Shown here: positions 56,232-64,000 of the stretch, in pieces | How the letters are laid out: the number at the start of each line of letters is the position of its first letter | How positions within the stretch are numbered: the first letter of the stretch is position 1 | Assembly (NCBI RefSeq): GCF_034387475.1 | Contig: NZ_JAXCIL010000001.1 | Span: 3,534,001-3,598,000, forward strand | Origin: Pseudomonas sp. Teo4 | Lineage (GTDB): Bacteria > Pseudomonadota > Gammaproteobacteria > Pseudomonadales > Pseudomonadaceae | Length of the DNA: 64,000 nt | Direction of reading: 5' to 3' | Position numbers and translations under genes: made by a program | Notes under the pieces: generated by a model | Databases searched by the model: none | Seen by the model: the letters and a program-made list of their open reading frames with translations, nothing else | Told to the model about the DNA's origin: nothing

Positions 56232-57011
56232 TTACTTCTCGACGAAGGCACGCTCGATCAGGTAGTCACCTGGCTCACGCATACGCGCGGAGATCTTCAG
56301 GCCGAAGCTGTCCAGCACTTCGCTGGTCTCGTCGAGCATGCTCGGGCTGCCGCAGATCATCGCGCGGTCGTCCTGCGGGTTGATCGGTGGCAGACCGATG
56401 TCGCTGAACAGCTTGCCGCTGCGCATCAGGTCGGTCAGGCGGCCCTGGTTCTCGAACGGTTCACGGGTAACGGTCGGGTAGTAGATCAGCTTGTCACGAA
56501 CCGCTTCACCGAAGAACTCGTTCTGCGGCAGGTGCTCGGTGATGAACTCGCGGTAAGCCACTTCGTTCACGTAACGCACGCCGTGGACCAGAATCACTTT
56601 CTCGAAGCGCTCGTAGGTTTCCGGGTCCTGAATGACGCTCATGAACGGCGCCAGGCCAGTGCCGGTGCTCAGCAGGTACAGGTGCTTGCCTGGGTTCAGG
56701 TCATCGAGTACCAGGGTGCCGGTAGGCTTCTTGCTGATGATGATCTCGTCGCCTTCCTTCAGGTGCTGCAGTTGGGAGGTCAGCGGACCATCCGGCACCT
56801 TGATGCTGAAGAACTCCAGATGCTCTTCCCAGTTCGGCGAAGCGATGGAATAGGCGCGCATGAGCGGACGGCCGCTGTCCTGTTGCAGGCCGATCATCAC
56901 GAACTGACCGTTCTCGAAGCGCAGGCCCGGGTCACGGGTGCACTTGAAGCTGAACAGGGTGTCGTTCCAGTGGTGCACACTGAGGACACGTTCGTGGTTC
57001 ATGTTGCTCAT
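56232..57011 (-). CDS. fpr: Ferredoxin--NADP+ reductase (FprA type)
   Basis: 259 aa. FAD-binding motif MRAYSIASPNWEEHLEF and NADP motif STGTGLAPFMS are present, and the C-terminal LIERAFVEK end is typical of the bacterial Fpr class. It passes electrons between NADPH and ferredoxin or flavodoxin and takes part in oxidant defence. The divergent LysR gene 120 bp away is the FinR-type regulator, which activates this gene in P. putida. Confidence 0.95.
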   Translation of the reverse strand: MSNMNHERVLSVHHWNDTLFSFKCTRDPGLRFENGQFVMIGLQQDSGRPLMRAYSIASPNWEEHLEFFSIKVPDGPLTSQLQHLKEGDEIIISKKPTGTLVLDDLNPGKHLYLLSTGTGLAPFMSVIQDPETYERFEKVILVHGVRYVNEVAYREFITEHLPQNEFFGEAVRDKLIYYPTVTREPFENQGRLTDLMRSGKLFSDIGLPPINPQDDRAMICGSPSMLDETSEVLDSFGLKISARMREPGDYLIERAFVEK

Positions 57012-57083
57012 CTAAGGGGCTCCTGAAGAAAAACGCAGCGCGCGCAAGGCGTACAGTTGCGCGATAGTTTAGGGGCAGCGACA

Positions 57084-57133
57084 ATATCTGTTAACTGAAT
57101 TATCAAGATATGTGTTATCGGTTATATCGATAT
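57084..57133. promoter_or_regulatory. Inverted-repeat operators between fpr and the LysR gene
   Basis: ATATCT/AGATAT arms (57084-57089 and 57106-57111) and the palindrome ATATCGATAT (57124-57133, overlapping the LysR start) lie in the 120-bp divergent gap, where a LysR-type activator would bind both promoters. Confidence 0.45.
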
Positions 57134-58058
57134 GCGATTCACACTACGTCAGCTACAGGTCTTCGTCGCCGTCGCTCAGCACCAAAGCGTGTCGCGCGCT
57201 GCGAGCTTGCTTGCGCTATCGCAATCAGCTGCCAGTACCTCGATCACTGAACTGGAGCGTCAATCCAGTTGCCAGTTGTTCGACCGTGCCGGCAAGCGCC
57301 TGAGCCTCAATGCCTTGGGCCACCAGCTTTTACCCCAGGCTGTCGCTCTGCTCGACCAAGCCAAGGAGATCGAAGACCTGCTCAATGGCAAGTCCGGTTT
57401 TGGCTCTCTGGCTGTCGGCGCGACGCTCACCATCGGCAACTACCTGGCAACCTTGCTGATCGGCAGCTTCATGCAGGTGCACCCAGAGAGCCAGGTAAAA
57501 CTGCACGTGCAGAACACTGCGCATATCGTGCAACAGGTTGCCCATTACGAAATTGATCTGGGTCTAATCGAAGGTGACTGCAACCACCCGGACCTCGAAG
57601 TGCAGCCCTGGGTCGAGGATGAACTGGTGGTGTTCTGCGCCCCCCAACACCCACTGGCCAAGCTTGGCCGCGCAGATGTCCAGACGCTCTCGCAGGAAGC
57701 CTGGATTCTCCGCGAACAGGGCTCCGGCACCCGGCTGACGTTCGACCAAGCCATGCGCCATCACCGCGCCAACCTGAACATTCGCCTAGAGCTTGAGCAC
57801 ACCGAGGCGATCAAACGTGCCGTGGAGTCGGGGCTGGGCATCGGTTGCATCTCACGCCTGGCGCTGCGCGACGCATTTCGTCGAGGAAGCCTGGTGCCGG
57901 TGGAAACCCCCGAGCTGGACTTGATGCGCCAGTTCTACTTCATCTGGCACAAGCAGAAATACCAGACCTCGGCCATGCGCGAGTTTCTCGAACTGTGCCG
58001 CAATTTCACCGCAGGCTTTACCCGCAGCGACGAAATCGTCCTGCCGCCGATCGCTTAA
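57132..58058 (+). CDS. finR: LysR-family regulator, FinR-like
   Basis: 308 aa. The N-terminal winged HTH (MRFTLRQLQVFVAVAQHQSV, SRAASLLALSQSAASTSITE) and the C-terminal effector domain are complete. In P. putida FinR activates fprA under superoxide stress; the same head-to-head layout with fpr is seen here. Its stop overlaps the dgkA stop by 4 bp, tail to tail. Confidence 0.9.
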   Translation: MRFTLRQLQVFVAVAQHQSVSRAASLLALSQSAASTSITELERQSSCQLFDRAGKRLSLNALGHQLLPQAVALLDQAKEIEDLLNGKSGFGSLAVGATLTIGNYLATLLIGSFMQVHPESQVKLHVQNTAHIVQQVAHYEIDLGLIEGDCNHPDLEVQPWVEDELVVFCAPQHPLAKLGRADVQTLSQEAWILREQGSGTRLTFDQAMRHHRANLNIRLELEHTEAIKRAVESGLGIGCISRLALRDAFRRGSLVPVETPELDLMRQFYFIWHKQKYQTSAMREFLELCRNFTAGFTRSDEIVLPPIA

Positions 58059-58417
58059 AGCAGAATCACACCCCAGACCACCGCCACCATGGTCAGCGCT
58101 ACCAGTTGTGCGGCGCTGCCCATGTCCTTGGCGTTCTTCGACAAGGGGTGGCGCTCCAGCGAGATACGGTCGATCGCAGCTTCCACCGCCGAGTTGAACA
58201 ACTCGACGATCAAGCCCAACAGGCAGACCGCAATCATGATTGCCCGCTCTGCACGAGTAACCGGCAGCCAGAAAGCGATCGGAATCAACAGCACATTGAG
58301 CAGTACCAACTGGCGGAACGCAGCCTCGCCCTTGAACGCGGTGCGCAGGCCATCGAGCGAGTAACCGGCAGCATTGACGATACGTTTGAGGCCAGTCTGG
58401 CCTTTGAATGGCGACAT
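58055..58417 (-). CDS. dgkA: Diacylglycerol kinase DgkA
   Basis: 120 aa with three membrane helices. Active-site motif VELFNSAVEAAIDRISLE includes the conserved Glu and Asn. It phosphorylates diacylglycerol at the inner membrane. The frame is open upstream, but the family start is MSPFKGQTGLKRIVNAAGYS. The erdR/crbR gene lies 73 bp upstream in the same direction. Confidence 0.95.
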   Translation of the reverse strand: MSPFKGQTGLKRIVNAAGYSLDGLRTAFKGEAAFRQLVLLNVLLIPIAFWLPVTRAERAIMIAVCLLGLIVELFNSAVEAAIDRISLERHPLSKNAKDMGSAAQLVALTMVAVVWGVILL

Positions 58418-58490
58418 AAGTGTCACTTCACCGTTAAAAGGCCAGCAGGCTAGCCGAGCAGGAGTCAAAAAAGCGTGAAGCAGCAGGCGA

Positions 58491-59141
58491 TTAGCTAGCC
58501 GCAACTGATTCCAGTTGTTGCAACAGCAATGCAGCCTGGGTTCGAGTACGCACGCCCAGTTTACGGAAGATCGCCGTGACGTGGGCCTTGATGGTGGCCT
58601 CGGACACATTCAGCTCGTAGGCGATCTGCTTGTTCAGCAACCCTTCGCAGACCATGGTCAATACGCGGAACTGCTGCGGGGTCAGGCTGGCCAGACCTTC
58701 ACTTGCGGCCTTGGCTTCGGCAGAGACATCGACCTTTTCGAACGCTTGCGGCGGCCACCAGACATCACCGTCGAGCACTTTCTGCACAGCTTCCTGGATC
58801 TTGCTCAGCTCGCTGGACTTGGGAATGAAACCACTGGCGCCGAATTCTCTGGACTTCACCACCACGGCCGCTTCTTCCTGGGCCGAAACCATCACCACTG
58901 GAATTTGCGGGTACTGGCCGCGCAGCAGCACCAGGCCGGAGAAGCCGTAAGCACCGGGCATGTTCAGGTCCAGCAGGACCAAATCCCAGTCGGCTTTTTC
59001 GCTGAGGCGGGTTTCCAGTTCGGCGATGCTCGCTACTTCTACCAGGCGTACGTCCGGGCCCAGGCCCAGCGTTACCGCCTGGCGCAGAGCGCTGCGAAAC
59101 AGCGGGTGGTCATCGGCAATCAGGATTTCGTAAGTGGCCAT
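58491..59141 (-). CDS. LuxR-type response regulator (CrbR/ErdR-like)
   Basis: 216 aa. A receiver domain with Asp10, Asp11 and phosphoacceptor Asp58 (VLLDLNMPG) is joined to a LuxR/GerE HTH (LTPQQFRVLTMVCEGLLNKQ, IAYELNVSEATIKAHV). The place next to dgkA is that of P. aeruginosa erdR and P. putida crbR, which control acetate activation (acsA) with a remote sensor. The name is therefore likely but not proved. Start MATYEILIADD by family fit. Confidence 0.85.
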   Translation of the reverse strand: MATYEILIADDHPLFRSALRQAVTLGLGPDVRLVEVASIAELETRLSEKADWDLVLLDLNMPGAYGFSGLVLLRGQYPQIPVVMVSAQEEAAVVVKSREFGASGFIPKSSELSKIQEAVQKVLDGDVWWPPQAFEKVDVSAEAKAASEGLASLTPQQFRVLTMVCEGLLNKQIAYELNVSEATIKAHVTAIFRKLGVRTRTQAALLLQQLESVAAS

Positions 59142-59320
59142 CGATCTATGGATCCTGTTCTGTGCCAGGCGCATGCGGGGTAAGGGAGCGCCCGGCGGGG
59201 AATCGGCGCCAAGGATGCCGAGCGCGGTCGGGGGTGGTCAAGCCAAACACCCTGCCGCCTCGCCCACCCTGGCTGCCAGCTCCGTCATTATGAACCATCG
59301 GGGCACTGTTGCCCCTTGGA

Positions 59321-60031
59321 CTATAGGAAGGTATGCAAACGCTGATGGGTGTCATCCTGCTCATCCAGCGGCAGGCGACGCTTTCCGCTCAGGTAATGCA
59401 GACTGAACACGTCCAGGTAGGCGTCCAGGGCCTGGGAGGCCTGGCTGTCACCCGCGAGCTCCAGGCACATGGCCGCCACTTCGGCGGTACAGAAATGATC
59501 GTCACGCTTGGAGCGGCGCAGGCGATAGCGCGACATCTGCTCGGCCTGAAGGCTCAGGACCGGGAAGCGATCAAGGTAGGGGCTCTTGCGAAACATCTTG
59601 CGTGCTTCGGTCCAGGTGGCATCGAGCAGAATGAACAGCGGGCGCTTGCCCGGTTCTCGCACGACTTCGCTGACCACACGCTCTTGCGCCACGAATTCGC
59701 CTGGAAACACGATGTAGGGCTGCCATTGCGGGTCTTCGAGCAGCGCCAACAGACGGTCGTCAACCGATGTGCGCAACCAGCCAAACGCGGACGTGTCTTC
59801 GATCAGGTCGGCGATCAGCCAACCGGTATTGGTCGGTTTCAGTGGCTCGGTATCGTGCATCAGCAGGCACACGCCAGAGTCGGCGTCGACCCGAGGCTTC
59901 CAGGCGCACAGGCAGTGGGTGGCGATCACCCGGCAGTCGGGACACCGCTCGGCACGTGAACCACGGGCGATGAAGGGTTTGTTGCTGCGTGCCAGGCGTT
60001 CGGCGCGCAGGCGCGCTACCGCATGGCTCAT
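59321..60031 (-). CDS. tapT: DTW-domain tRNA acp3U-transferase (TapT-like)
   Basis: 236 aa. It has the DTW-type motif LLDATWTEARKM and an N-terminal four-Cys zinc knuckle (CPDCRVIATHCLC). DTW proteins add the 3-amino-3-carboxypropyl group to U47 of tRNAs. The upstream part of the open frame is not family-like, so MSHAVARLRAERL is taken as start. Convergent layout with nothing on its 3' side for 179 bp. Confidence 0.87.
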   Translation of the reverse strand: MSHAVARLRAERLARSNKPFIARGSRAERCPDCRVIATHCLCAWKPRVDADSGVCLLMHDTEPLKPTNTGWLIADLIEDTSAFGWLRTSVDDRLLALLEDPQWQPYIVFPGEFVAQERVVSEVVREPGKRPLFILLDATWTEARKMFRKSPYLDRFPVLSLQAEQMSRYRLRRSKRDDHFCTAEVAAMCLELAGDSQASQALDAYLDVFSLHYLSGKRRLPLDEQDDTHQRLHTFL

Positions 60032-60254
60032 GCTGGCAGGCCTTTGGACAGGTTGGAAATGAACACTGCAACGACTCGGCGAAAACAAAGCGCCAGTCTA
60101 CCAGAGCAGGTGCCATTTGCCGTGCAGGTATGCCGGCCGCTCCCTTATAATCGACGTTTTGGCGCCCTAAATATTACCGGCAAAGACGCGGGTTACAGGG
60201 AACGCCACCTGCCGGCGCAGGTCAAAGCGCCAGTCATCGAACCAGGAGAGATTC

Positions 60255-60674
60255 ATGCTGCGTCTTATTGTCCCGACCCTGAGCCTGTTGCTCACCCTGC
60301 CCCTGGCTGCCCAGGCGGCGTCCAAGCAGGAGTTCGAGCTGAACAAGCTGCTGCAGAAGGTCGCCAAGGAAAGCAGCGTAGGCACACCTCGCGCCATCAA
60401 CGAAGACATCCTCGATCAGGGTTACACCGTCGAAGGCAAGGCGCTGGTCAACCACCTAAGCGTGCGCGCCGAACACGCCGCACGCATGCAGGAAAACCCG
60501 GCGCAAGTGCGCAGCCAGCTGGGTGACAGCGTGTGCCGCAACAGCGGCTACCGCAATCTGATGTCCAAGGGCGCGGTGATGGTGTATCGCTTCACGGTCT
60601 ACAAGACCAACCAACCCGTCATGGACCAGGCATTCGACGCCGCCAGCTGCTCCGCCGGAAACAAGAAGAAGTAA
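60255..60674 (+). CDS. Secreted QSregVF_b-type protein (PA3611-like)
   Basis: 139 aa. A Sec signal peptide ending AAQAA precedes a compact domain with two Cys (VCRNSGYRN and AASCSAG) that could bond. It looks like the PA3611 family, once described as quorum-sensing-regulated; the biochemical role is unknown. AGGAGA precedes ATG. It is convergent with the next gene, whose stop touches its own. Confidence 0.8.
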   Translation: MLRLIVPTLSLLLTLPLAAQAASKQEFELNKLLQKVAKESSVGTPRAINEDILDQGYTVEGKALVNHLSVRAEHAARMQENPAQVRSQLGDSVCRNSGYRNLMSKGAVMVYRFTVYKTNQPVMDQAFDAASCSAGNKKK

Positions 60675-60878
60675 TCAGACGACCCGTTCACCCTGTGCGC
60701 GCTGCGGTTCATCGTCGGCGCGCATTTCCGCCAGCAGCGCCTGCAAGTAGCGTGACTGGCACTCCAGCGTCGCCAACCTGCGACGGCACTCCGTCTCCAG
60801 GCTTACATGGTGATCCTGCGCCGCATTTTCCAGCTGCTGATAGAGCTGGGAGTCCACCTCGATAACCAAGCGATGCAT
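60675..60878 (-). CDS. Small ribbon-helix-helix-like protein
   Basis: 67 aa. The pattern MHRLVIEVDSQLYQQLENAA then QDHHVSLETECRRRLATLE fits an Arc/FitA-type ribbon-helix-helix fold. There is no toxin gene beside it, so it may be a lone regulator. AGGAGGTGG precedes the ATG at 60878. Its stop directly follows the stop of the gene on the other strand. Confidence 0.75.
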   Translation of the reverse strand: MHRLVIEVDSQLYQQLENAAQDHHVSLETECRRRLATLECQSRYLQALLAEMRADDEPQRAQGERVV

Positions 60879-61182
60879 ACCGCCACCTCCTGCATCGACA
60901 CGATTCGCTTTCCCAGTTAACCAAACCCTCACCGCCATTGGCCATGTGCCGACGAATGGCCAGTGCGCGCCTTCCAGCAGGAACGAGCGCGAGGGTCTAG
61001 ATTGATAGCGAGGGTTCTGAAATCAACTAGATGGATTGATTGCCACTGCACCACGGCCTTGAAGGCCTACTGCAATGCTCGGGATGCACACTCGAGCCAC
61101 AGCAGCCAGCGACACACGCAGTGTCGCGACCGAGCCACGCCATCGGCCCGGTCAGGGGTTTTGCTGCAGAAGGAGACGTTGA
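60879..61182. other. Intergenic region
   Basis: 304 bp between divergent genes. It should hold the promoter of the LOG-family gene (AAGGAGA lies just before its ATG) and of the small RHH gene. I see no further structure. Confidence 0.6.
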
Positions 61183-62301
61183 ATGCCTTACCAACCGAAC
61201 GAGCTCTTGTCCAAACACTTCAGGGACAGCGGCATCGACCTGAACAAGATCGACGAACAACTGCAACTGGTCGCCCCCGACAGCCCCAACATGCCCTTGT
61301 ATCGCGACATGATGTTGACCGTCCTGCGCATGGCCCACGATGACACTGATCGCTGGAGCGCCAAGATCACCCTGCAAGCCCTGCGCGAACTGGACCATTC
61401 CTTCCGTACCCTTCAACACTACAAAGGCCGCCGCAAGGTCACGGTGTTCGGCTCGGCCCGCACACCGCTGGAACACCCGATGTACGCGCTGGCTCGCGAG
61501 CTCGGTGCTACCTTGGCCCGTTCCGACATGATGGTCATCACCGGCGCGGGAGGCGGCATCATGGCCGCAGCCCACGAGGGCGCTGGCAGTGAACACAGCC
61601 TGGGCTTCAACATCACCCTCCCGTTCGAGCAGCACGCCAACGCCACAGTGGGCGGCACCGACAAGCTGCTGCCATTCCACTTCTTCTTCATTCGCAAACT
61701 GTTCTTCGTCAAGGAAGCCGACGCCCTGGTGCTGTGCCCAGGTGGCTTCGGTACGCTGGATGAAGCACTTGAAGTGCTGACCTTGATCCAGACCGGAAAG
61801 AGCCCACTGGTTCCGGTGGTGCTGCTTGACTCGCCAGGTGGCAGTTTCTGGCACGATGCCCTGGACTTCTTTAGTCGCCAGCTGGAAGAGAACCGCTACA
61901 TTCTGCCCAGCGACCTGAAGCTACTCCGGCTTGTCCACTCTGCCGACGAAGCGGTGGAAGAAATCAACCAGTTCTACAGCAACTACCACTCCAGCCGCTG
62001 GCTGAAGAATCAGTTCGTGATTCGCATGCATCATGCGCTGAGCGATGCCGCGCTGTATGAAATCCAGGAGGGGTTCGCCGATCTGCGCCTGAGTGGCAAG
62101 TATCACCAACATCCCGACAGTGGTACTGAACACGAGCCAGGCAAATTCAGCCATTTGACGCGGCTGAGCTTCGCCTTCAACGGCCGCGACCAGGGCCGCC
62201 TGCGCGAGCTGGTGGACTTTATCAATCTGCCGGAAAACTGGGCCAAGCCTGAGCCGATGCACACGACCCAACGGGCCAGGGAGGCCTTGAAGGTAAGCTG
62301 A
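61183..62301 (+). CDS. LOG-family (lysine decarboxylase-like) protein
   Basis: 372 aa. The Rossmann domain contains GAGGGIMAAAHEGAG and the LOG signature PGGFGTLDE. It belongs to a long form with an N-terminal extension of about 80 residues and a C-terminal segment. Some LOG proteins release cytokinin bases from nucleotides and others act as nucleotide hydrolases; the substrate is not predictable here. Precedes the recX region. Confidence 0.87.
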   Translation: MPYQPNELLSKHFRDSGIDLNKIDEQLQLVAPDSPNMPLYRDMMLTVLRMAHDDTDRWSAKITLQALRELDHSFRTLQHYKGRRKVTVFGSARTPLEHPMYALARELGATLARSDMMVITGAGGGIMAAAHEGAGSEHSLGFNITLPFEQHANATVGGTDKLLPFHFFFIRKLFFVKEADALVLCPGGFGTLDEALEVLTLIQTGKSPLVPVVLLDSPGGSFWHDALDFFSRQLEENRYILPSDLKLLRLVHSADEAVEEINQFYSNYHSSRWLKNQFVIRMHHALSDAALYEIQEGFADLRLSGKYHQHPDSGTEHEPGKFSHLTRLSFAFNGRDQGRLRELVDFINLPENWAKPEPMHTTQRAREALKVS

Positions 62302-62331
62302 AAAATTTGGTGATGTGTTGTGGCAATGGGC

Positions 62332-62440
62332 GTCATCGCCGGCAAGCCGGCTCCCACATGGACCGCGTCGACCTCGATATCAACGCATTACCTGTAGGAG
62401 CCGGCTTGCCGTGGCGACGAACCGCGGCGATGAGGCCGGT
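62332..62440. repeat. REP pair with an insertion
   Basis: Unit 1 at 62332-62360 is regular. Unit 2 (62389-62438) is interrupted: the usual GGCTTGCCGGCGATGAGG is split by TGGCGACGAACCGCG. The ACAGGCAGCACAAGACAGTT motif follows it at 62441-62460, as near 49875. Confidence 0.8.
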
Positions 62441-62462
62441 ACAGGCAGCACAAGACAGTTGC

Positions 62463-62933
62463 TCAGTAATCGTCCAACCCGCGTCCGCTCAGCAGTCGGC
62501 CGATCATCTCCATGGAGAAACCACGGTAGGCAAGAAATCGGGTCTGCTGTGCACGGCTGCGAGGGTCGTGGGGTAGTTGCCCGGCAAACTTGCGCTGCCA
62601 GACATCCTGCAATCGCTCCGACCAATTCACTTCGCTATCGCGCAGTGCCTGGTCGATGTCGCTGCGGTCCAAGCCACGCTGGCCTAGCTCCTCACGAATA
62701 CGTGCGGGGCCATAACCAGAGTTGGAACGGTATCGGATGAAACTTTCGAGATAGCGGGCTTCACTGAGCAGCCCCTCTTCAGCGAGTCGATCGAGTGCAG
62801 GCTCGATCAGTTCATCCGGTGCGCCGCGCTGACGCAGCTTGCGCGTCAGCTCGACACGACCGTGCTCGCGACGCGCGAGCAGGTCCATGGCTGTCCGCCG
62901 AACGGCGACGGGAGTGTCGAGTACGACGGACAT
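62463..62933 (-). CDS. recX: RecA regulator RecX
   Basis: 156 aa. It has three-helix repeats with the family motifs [20 protein letters not shown] and [18 protein letters not shown]. RecX trims or blocks RecA filaments. ATG at 62933 lies 8 bp after the recA stop; a TTG four codons earlier would overlap that stop. Conserved recA-recX order. Confidence 0.95.
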   Translation of the reverse strand: MSVVLDTPVAVRRTAMDLLARREHGRVELTRKLRQRGAPDELIEPALDRLAEEGLLSEARYLESFIRYRSNSGYGPARIREELGQRGLDRSDIDQALRDSEVNWSERLQDVWQRKFAGQLPHDPRSRAQQTRFLAYRGFSMEMIGRLLSGRGLDDY

Positions 62934-62941
62934 AGGGCCAA

Positions 62942-64000
62942 TCAATAACCGGCGTCGGCGTCAGCCATATCGTCGGCATCGGCTTCAGCGGCCGCGGCCT
63001 TGCCAGCGGCGGCAACAGCACCTGCATTCAGCAGTTTCTCGCGAATCAGCTTCTCGATCTCGGCGCCAACGGCCGGGTTCTCTTGCAGGAACTTGGCGGC
63101 GTTAGCCTTGCCCTGGCCAATCTTGTTGCCCTGGTAGCTGTACCAGGCACCGGATTTTTCCACCAGGCCTTGGGAAACGCCCAGGTCGATGATTTCACCG
63201 TTGCGGTAGATACCCTTGCCGTAAAGGATCTGGAATTCGGCCTGACGGAATGGAGGCGAGACCTTGTTCTTGACGATCTTGACGCGGGTTTCGCTACCGA
63301 CCACCTCATCGCCTTCCTTGACCGCGCCAGTACGACGGATGTCCAGGCGCACAGAAGCGTAGAACTTCAGGGCGTTACCACCCGTGGTGGTTTCCGGGCT
63401 ACCGAACATCACACCGATCTTCATACGGATCTGGTTGATGAAGATGACCAGGCAGTTGGCATTCTTGATGTTACCGGTAATTTTACGCAGGGCCTGGGAC
63501 ATCAGGCGGGCTTGCAAGCCCACGTGCATGTCGCCCATTTCGCCTTCGATTTCAGCCTTCGGTACCAGGGCTGCAACGGAGTCGACGATGATCACGTCAA
63601 CGGCATTGGAGCGCACCAGCATGTCGGTGATTTCCAGAGCCTGTTCGCCGGTGTCCGGCTGCGAGACCAGCAGGTCGTCGACATTGACGCCCAGCTTGCC
63701 AGCGTATTCAGGGTCAAGGGCGTGTTCGGCGTCGACGAAGGCGCAGGTGGCGCCGTTCTTCTGGGCTTCGGCGATGACCGACAGGGTCAGGGTAGTCTTA
63801 CCCGACGATTCCGGACCGTAGATTTCGACGATACGGCCTTTTGGCAGGCCGCCGATGCCAAGGGCGATGTCCAGACCCAGGGAGCCGGTGGAGATAGCGG
63901 GGATGGCCTGACGCTCATGGTCGCCCATACGCATGACCGCGCCCTTGCCGAATTGGCGTTCGATTTGACCCAGGGCCGCAGCCAAGGCGCGCTTCTTGTT
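62942..64000 (-). CDS. recA: Recombinase RecA (5' end outside window)
   Basis: 352 codons visible plus stop; the 5' end runs off the right edge (only the first few residues, M-D-D-type, are missing). Walker [13 protein letters not shown], the DNA-binding loop region ([17 protein letters not shown]) and an acidic C-terminal tail ([13 protein letters not shown]) are present. An apparent start at 63985 is a TTG inside the gene. Strand exchange and LexA cleavage in SOS. Confidence 0.98.
   Translation of the reverse strand, partial: NKKRALAAALGQIERQFGKGAVMRMGDHERQAIPAISTGSLGLDIALGIGGLPKGRIVEIYGPESSGKTTLTLSVIAEAQKNGATCAFVDAEHALDPEYAGKLGVNVDDLLVSQPDTGEQALEITDMLVRSNAVDVIIVDSVAALVPKAEIEGEMGDMHVGLQARLMSQALRKITGNIKNANCLVIFINQIRMKIGVMFGSPETTTGGNALKFYASVRLDIRRTGAVKEGDEVVGSETRVKIVKNKVSPPFRQAEFQILYGKGIYRNGEIIDLGVSQGLVEKSGAWYSYQGNKIGQGKANAAKFLQENPAVGAEIEKLIREKLLNAGAVAAAGKAAAAEADADDMADADAGY

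Noticed and set aside
60675..60878. Antitoxin of a toxin-antitoxin pair
   Set aside because: The RHH-like fold fits, but there is no toxin frame beside it; the neighbours are a secreted protein gene and a 304-bp gap.
63983..63985. recA start at 63985
   Set aside because: It is a TTG inside the gene; the family N-terminus continues to the window edge ([12 protein letters not shown]).

Overview
The window is a GC-rich gammaproteobacterial chromosome segment that reads as a Pseudomonas of the P. putida group. This rests on synteny and family content: purC-bamC-dapA, the tol-pal cluster with an OprL-type Pal, a PuuP/McpU-like polyamine pair, fpr with a divergent FinR-type LysR gene, dgkA-crbR/erdR, and recA-recX. 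Eight intergenic gaps also carry the palindromic REP elements typical of this group. The assignment comes from recognising families; no database was searched.

Regions. 1-9.3 kb: end of an unidentified gene, tRNA-Ser(CGA), then purC, an MBL-fold hydrolase, bamC and dapA as one leftward block. Rightward gcvR-bcp follows, then an AI-2E-type membrane protein, a TusA-like protein, the BepA-type protease and nadA. 9.6-16.4 kb: a DUF945 protein, a putrescine-type importer, a polyamine-type chemoreceptor, a cation-efflux-like protein and tRNA-Lys. 16.4-17.8 kb: queC and queE. 17.9-25.3 kb: a foreign insertion (below). 25.3-33.1 kb: ybgC-tolQRAB-pal-cpoB and ruvC-ruvAB, all leftward. 33.2-38.8 kb: yebC, aspS, a FmdB-type zinc ribbon, a ribbon-helix-helix protein, a Dps-like ferritin, a membrane-anchored cold-shock-domain protein, slyX and a HIT protein. 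39.5-44.8 kb: OprD-type porin, proS, a lipoprotein and dinB. 45-45.5 kb: three tandem initiator tRNA genes. 45.7-49.7 kb: mprF with a VirJ-like hydrolase. 50-56 kb: kup, rimO, a GNAT protein, a pseudouridine-synthase-like protein, a DUF1456 protein and trmO. 56.2-64 kb: fpr, finR-like, dgkA, crbR/erdR-like, tapT-like, small proteins, a LOG-family protein, recX and a 5'-truncated recA.

The part that is not ordinary core genome is the ~7.4 kb element at about 17924-25290 between queE and cpoB. It is bounded by the direct repeat TCTAACGAA, and its right copy lies against the cpoB terminator. It encodes a tyrosine integrase at one end, a 42-aa basic protein and a serine recombinase. Six copies of a TGTAGCG motif are packed upstream of the recombinase gene. 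It also has two tightly coupled operons of unrecognised small proteins (DNA-binding-like, terminase-small-subunit-like) and one AT-richer unknown gene of opposite orientation next to the left end. A 30-bp palindrome covers a predicted promoter that runs into a terminator about 85 nt later, which suggests a small RNA or attenuated leader. No capsid, replication, conjugation or known defence gene was recognised. This two-recombinase element is the best candidate for something undescribed.

Elsewhere, gene groupings suggest joint function. A polyamine importer sits beside a polyamine chemoreceptor. MprF sits with a candidate aminoacyl-phosphatidylglycerol hydrolase. Tol-Pal sits with its coordinator CpoB, and RuvABC with the neighbouring resolvase genes.
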